32,417 bases of DNA from Rubrobacter sp. (GTDB taxonomy: Bacteria > Chloroflexota > Chloroflexia > Thermobaculales > Thermobaculaceae), in the NCBI GenBank assembly GCA_016781735.1, contig JADDPT010000050.1:1-32417 (forward strand). Direction: 5' to 3'. Under the pieces are notes generated by a model. That model was not told the origin of the DNA and made no database searches. It saw only the letters and a list, made by a program, of their open reading frames with translations. Made by a program: the position numbers and the translations under genes. Below are positions 29,555-32,417 of the stretch, in pieces (positions within the stretch are counted from its first letter, which is position 1; the number at the start of each line of letters is the position of its first letter).

Positions 29555-29851
29555 ATGGAACTGACCAGCGAGGAAGTCCAGCATATCGCGATGCTGGCCC
29601 GCATTGGCCTCACGCCTGAGGAGGTGGAGACGTTGCGCTCGCAACTGTCGGGCATCCTCGCCCACGTGAACCAGCTTAATGAGCTCGACACCGAGGCAAT
29701 TCCGCCGACCGCTCAGGTCGTGGCGCTATCTAACGTGTTCGCGGCAGACGAGGTGCGTCCGAGCTTCCCACCGGAGGAGATGCTGGCGAACGCTCCAGAC
29801 CGGGAGGGCAACTCGTTCAAAGTCAAGGCGGTGCTCGGATATGAGACCTAA
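29555..29851 (+). CDS. gatC: Asp-tRNA(Asn)/Glu-tRNA(Gln) amidotransferase subunit C
   Basis: GatC is the small subunit that stabilises GatA on GatB in the transamidosome. The 98-residue protein shows the family pattern: [51 protein letters not shown], then the C-terminal [26 protein letters not shown] with the conserved AP element that wraps GatA. The start is ATG at 29555. It overlaps gatA by 11 bases, so translation is probably coupled. Confidence 0.97.
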   Translation: MELTSEEVQHIAMLARIGLTPEEVETLRSQLSGILAHVNQLNELDTEAIPPTAQVVALSNVFAADEVRPSFPPEEMLANAPDREGNSFKVKAVLGYET

Positions 29852-31322
29852 CAGTTTGACGGACTGCACGGTGGCGGAGTTGCGGACGCTGCTCGACAAC
29901 AGGGAGCTAAGCGCCAAGGATTTGACCCGTGCGTACCTGGACCGAATATCCGACGTGGAAGGTGTACTGCACTCGTATCTAACCGTCACGGAGGAGATCG
30001 CGCTAACCCAGGCCGAGGAAGCGGACTCGCGGATGGCTCAGGGCGAGAAGGGGCCGCTGCTCGGCGTGCCAATGGCGCTCAAGGATCTGCTCTCCACAAA
30101 GGGTATTGAGACCACCTGTGGCTCCCGAATGCTTGCCGGTTACAGGCCGCCGTACGATGCCACCGCGTACAGGAAGTTGCGCGATGCCGGAGCGGTTCTG
30201 CTGGGCAAGCTGAACATGGATGAGTTCGCGATGGGCAGCAGCACCGAGAATTCGGCGTTCGGCGTTACTGCGAATCCGTGGGACTCCTCGACGGTTCCCG
30301 GTGGCAGCAGCGGTGGGTCCGCCGCGGCTGTGGCTGCGGGTGAGACGGCCTTCACGCTTGGAAGCGACACGGGTGGGAGCGTACGCCAGCCGGCTTCGCT
30401 TTGCGGCGTGGTCGGCATGAAGCCTACTTACGGCCGAGTCTCCCGCTTCGGGCTCATTGCGTTCGCTAGCAGCCTCGACCAGATTGGTCCGTTCACCCGC
30501 ACCGTAGAGGACTGCGCCAACGTGCTCTCGGTGATATCCGGGCATGACCCTCTCGACTCTACGAGCGCACCGGTCCCCGTCCCGGACTTCTCCGAGGTGC
30601 TTTCAGCCGACCTTCGGGGTGTGCGCGTGGGCGTGCCTGCCGAGTACTTTGTGGAGGGCGTCGAGCCGGGAGTGGAGAGTGCCGTCAGGGCGGCGATCGA
30701 GCGCCTGCGGGAGCTCGGCGCCGAGATAGTTGACGTGTCGCTGCCGAGCACGGGATATGCCCTTTCTACCTACTACATCATCGCACCCGCCGAGGTATCC
30801 TCGAACCTGAGCCGGTACGACGGCGTGAGGTACGGATACAGGACTACCGAGGGGAATGACCTTATAGATACGTACCTGCGGACTCGGGACCAGGGGTTCG
30901 GACCGGAGGTGAAGCGAAGGGTGATGCTGGGCACGTACGCGCTCTCCGCCGGCTACTACGACGCTTACTACGTGAAAGCCCAGAAGGTCCGCACGCTCAT
31001 CAAGCAGGAGTTCGACCGCGCATTTGAAAAGTGCGACGTTATCGTGACGCCCACGAGCCCGAGCGTTGCGTTCCCCTTGGGCTCGCGCACGCAGGACCCG
31101 CTGTCAATGTACCTCGCGGACCTGTTCACAATACCGGCGAACATGGCGGGCATACCTGGCATCAGCGTGCCTTGCGGCTTCTCGGACGGGCTACCCGTGG
31201 GCCTGCAGCTTCTTGGGCGCGCGTTTGATGAGGCCGGTGTCCTGCGGGTAGCCCACGCCTACGAGCGATCCTGCGACTGGCACACCAGACGACCGGAGCC
31301 CACCGCCGCATCTGGTGCTTGA
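29841..31322 (+). CDS. gatA: Asp-tRNA(Asn)/Glu-tRNA(Gln) amidotransferase subunit A
   Basis: GatA is the amidase that frees ammonia from glutamine for conversion of Glu-tRNA(Gln) to Gln-tRNA(Gln). With the start used here it is 493 residues, the family norm. The amidase-signature triad is visible: Lys81 in [10 protein letters not shown], Ser156 in [11 protein letters not shown], and the nucleophile Ser180 in [14 protein letters not shown]. The following [16 protein letters not shown] is intact. The start is ATG at 29841, inside the gatC end; the frame is open further upstream only as a shadow of gatC. gatB is absent from the window and must lie elsewhere. Confidence 0.97.
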   Translation: MRPNSLTDCTVAELRTLLDNRELSAKDLTRAYLDRISDVEGVLHSYLTVTEEIALTQAEEADSRMAQGEKGPLLGVPMALKDLLSTKGIETTCGSRMLAGYRPPYDATAYRKLRDAGAVLLGKLNMDEFAMGSSTENSAFGVTANPWDSSTVPGGSSGGSAAAVAAGETAFTLGSDTGGSVRQPASLCGVVGMKPTYGRVSRFGLIAFASSLDQIGPFTRTVEDCANVLSVISGHDPLDSTSAPVPVPDFSEVLSADLRGVRVGVPAEYFVEGVEPGVESAVRAAIERLRELGAEIVDVSLPSTGYALSTYYIIAPAEVSSNLSRYDGVRYGYRTTEGNDLIDTYLRTRDQGFGPEVKRRVMLGTYALSAGYYDAYYVKAQKVRTLIKQEFDRAFEKCDVIVTPTSPSVAFPLGSRTQDPLSMYLADLFTIPANMAGIPGISVPCGFSDGLPVGLQLLGRAFDEAGVLRVAHAYERSCDWHTRRPEPTAASGA

Positions 31323-31347
31323 TACCGGCCTCTCACGCGTCTAGTAT
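31319..31347 (+). promoter_or_regulatory. Promoter candidate for the ftsB-like gene
   Basis: TTGATA (31319-31324) overlaps the gatA stop codon, and TAGTAT (31342-31347) follows after 17 bases. The -35 matches consensus at 5 of 6 positions and the -10 at 4 of 6. Transcription would start about 33 bases before the GTG at 31387. Confidence 0.4.
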
Positions 31348-31386
31348 CGATGGAGTAGTGCCGCCCGCTAGACCGGAGGTTCGCCC

Positions 31387-31803
31387 GTGCTCAATGCAGA
31401 CCTGTTCCGAGACCGACGCAGCCAGCTCTCCAAGGTCGTGCTGCTGCTGTGCGGCTTCTACTTCGCACTCGCGTTCGCCGGTCAGGCCTGGAAGGCGAAG
31501 GGGCTCGGCGAGATGCTCGCGGCGGAGCAGGCCAAGCTCGACTCGCTTGAAGCGCAAAATGCGAAGCTCGAGAACCGGCTCAGCTTTCTCCAGGGCAAGG
31601 GATACGACGCCTACGTCGAGGGCGTGGCTCGCAGCAAGTTGGGCATGGTGAAGAAGGGCGACAAGGCGCTCTTCGTCGTGCCCGACCCAAAGGCTCCGAG
31701 CCGAGAAGCTAAAGCGCCGCTACCAGCGGGCACGGAGACGACACCGAGGCAGTCCCTGCCCGAACCCACCTGGGAGCAGTGGGTTCACGTATTCTTCCCG
31801 TAA
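31387..31803 (+). CDS. Septum formation initiator family protein (FtsB/DivIC-like)
   Basis: The 138-residue bitopic protein has a short cytoplasmic start, one membrane helix (about 16-33, VVLLLCGFYFALAFAGQA) and a coiled coil (about 40-68, AAEQAKLDSLEAQNAKLENRLSFLQ). It continues with DAYVEGVARSKLGMVKKGDKALFVV, the segment typical of FtsB/DivIC proteins of the divisome. The tail is Pro-rich. It would sit outside the membrane and contact FtsL- and FtsQ-type partners. The start is GTG at 31387, with GGAGG upstream. It lies 64 bases after gatA. Confidence 0.85.
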   Translation: MLNADLFRDRRSQLSKVVLLLCGFYFALAFAGQAWKAKGLGEMLAAEQAKLDSLEAQNAKLENRLSFLQGKGYDAYVEGVARSKLGMVKKGDKALFVVPDPKAPSREAKAPLPAGTETTPRQSLPEPTWEQWVHVFFP

Positions 31804-31812
31804 TTCCCTCCC

Positions 31813-32112
31813 GTGACGCGACTACTGACGCTGCTGCTCGCGATCGTGCCACCCCTGGCACTCGCGGGCGGGAGCGTGCTTACAGTTTGGTCACTACTCC
31901 ACCTGTCGGGACGGAAGTTGTTGCCGGGCGTAGAGCCGGAACACACCATGAGTGCGCTGGCCGCGCTGCTACTGGGGATTACGCTGGCCGGGCTCGGAGG
32001 CACTTACCTGCTGACTGGCGGGGCGACTGGCTACGATCACGTCTACCTGGCGTGGCTAGCTGTAGGCCTGGTGTCGGGCATCCTTGGCGTGTGGAGCGGG
32101 CGGTCCGGATAG
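31813..32112 (+). CDS. Small hypothetical membrane protein
   Basis: This 99-residue protein has three hydrophobic helices (about 3-28, 46-66 and 75-93) separated by short loops, and no family I recognise. The start is GTG at 31813, nine bases after the ftsB-like gene. No good ribosome site is seen, so translation may be coupled to the upstream gene. Close spacing and the absence of a competing frame make it likely real. Confidence 0.6.
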   Translation: MTRLLTLLLAIVPPLALAGGSVLTVWSLLHLSGRKLLPGVEPEHTMSALAALLLGITLAGLGGTYLLTGGATGYDHVYLAWLAVGLVSGILGVWSGRSG

Positions 32113-32183
32113 GGCCCGATGATGGTGGCTACTACCGCGCAAGGCATAGCTCTTGCAACCCCGCTGCCCCAGGAGGTGTGAAG

Positions 32184-32417
32184 ATGACTATCAAGGCGAG
32201 CGACGAGTGGAAGGAACACGCCCTCCATCCGGAGAAGTCGGACACGGGCGAGACGCCGGAGTCAATGGCGCCTGCGGAGCGGGCAACCGGCGACCCCGAC
32301 GCGGTTTTCGGTGCCGAGTCGGCGAACCTAGAGCCGGGCGGAGGGATCGCCGGCAGCGGCCAGGGCGGCAACCACGCCAGCGAGCCCCGCACCGACATGC
32401 CCCGACCGAGCACTGCT
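32184..32417 (+). CDS. Hydrophilic hypothetical protein, cut by the window end
   Basis: An ATG at 32184 follows a strong AGGAGGTG (32171-32178), and 78 codons remain open to the window edge without a stop. The visible part begins MTIKASDEWKEHALHPEKSD and is rich in Glu, Asp, Pro, Gly and Ala, with no hydrophobic core, so it is probably disordered in this region. No family is recognised. It is 71 bases downstream of the small membrane protein. Confidence 0.65.
   Translation, partial: MTIKASDEWKEHALHPEKSDTGETPESMAPAERATGDPDAVFGAESANLEPGGGIAGSGQGGNHASEPRTDMPRPSTA

Noticed and set aside
29679-29840. Upstream extension of the gatA frame
   Set aside because: It overlaps gatC in another frame and does not resemble GatA; ATG at 29841 gives normal length.

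Overview
The window is a 32.4-kb piece of a moderately GC-rich bacterial chromosome made almost entirely of housekeeping genes. Gene content, protein style and the frequent TTG/GTG starts suggest Chloroflexota (Thermomicrobia- or Dehalococcoidia-like), but this is inference: there is no rRNA gene or decisive marker. I see no phage, IS element, CRISPR array or tRNA gene.

Layout. Positions 196-10655 are all on the minus strand: an FAD-dependent oxidoreductase, a K+-independent-type membrane pyrophosphatase (hppA), a DUF2723 membrane protein, the secD-secF pair and an NDH-2-like dehydrogenase. gltX (10872-12350, plus) diverges from the dehydrogenase and meets, stop codon on stop codon, a minus-strand XPB/Ssl2-like helicase-associated protein followed by a DUF456 membrane protein. 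From 15294 to the right edge all genes are on the plus strand: recA, recX, a metallo-beta-lactamase-fold protein, pyrG, the complete ATP synthase operon (atpZ/I-like, B, E, F, H, A, G, D, C), mreB, a rodA/ftsW-type SEDS gene, gatC, gatA, an ftsB/divIC-like gene, a small membrane protein and a hydrophilic protein cut by the window end.

Themes. Three parts concern membrane energetics: the pyrophosphatase and ATP synthase pump or use ions, and the NDH-2-like enzyme feeds electrons to quinone. SecDF drives late protein translocation with ion-motive force. gltX plus gatCA fits the transamidation route to Gln-tRNA (gatB is not in the window). mreB, rodA and ftsB form a cell-shape and division group.

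The most interesting signals are regulatory or structural rather than a new gene cluster. (1) A near-perfect palindrome of Rex/CRP type lies on the -35 element of the first promoter of the ATP synthase operon. (2) atpB and atpF share an almost identical ribosome-binding region and a related acidic N-terminal leader of about 30 residues. (3) A consensus promoter (TTGACA-N18-TATAAT) precedes secDF and yields a leader with strong hairpins. (4) recA has a clear promoter, a LexA-like box and a structured terminator. (5) A long hairpin separates atpC from the rest of the atp operon. Promoters with 18-bp spacers recur and helped correct several start codons (gltX, NDH-2, recX, atpH, gatA).
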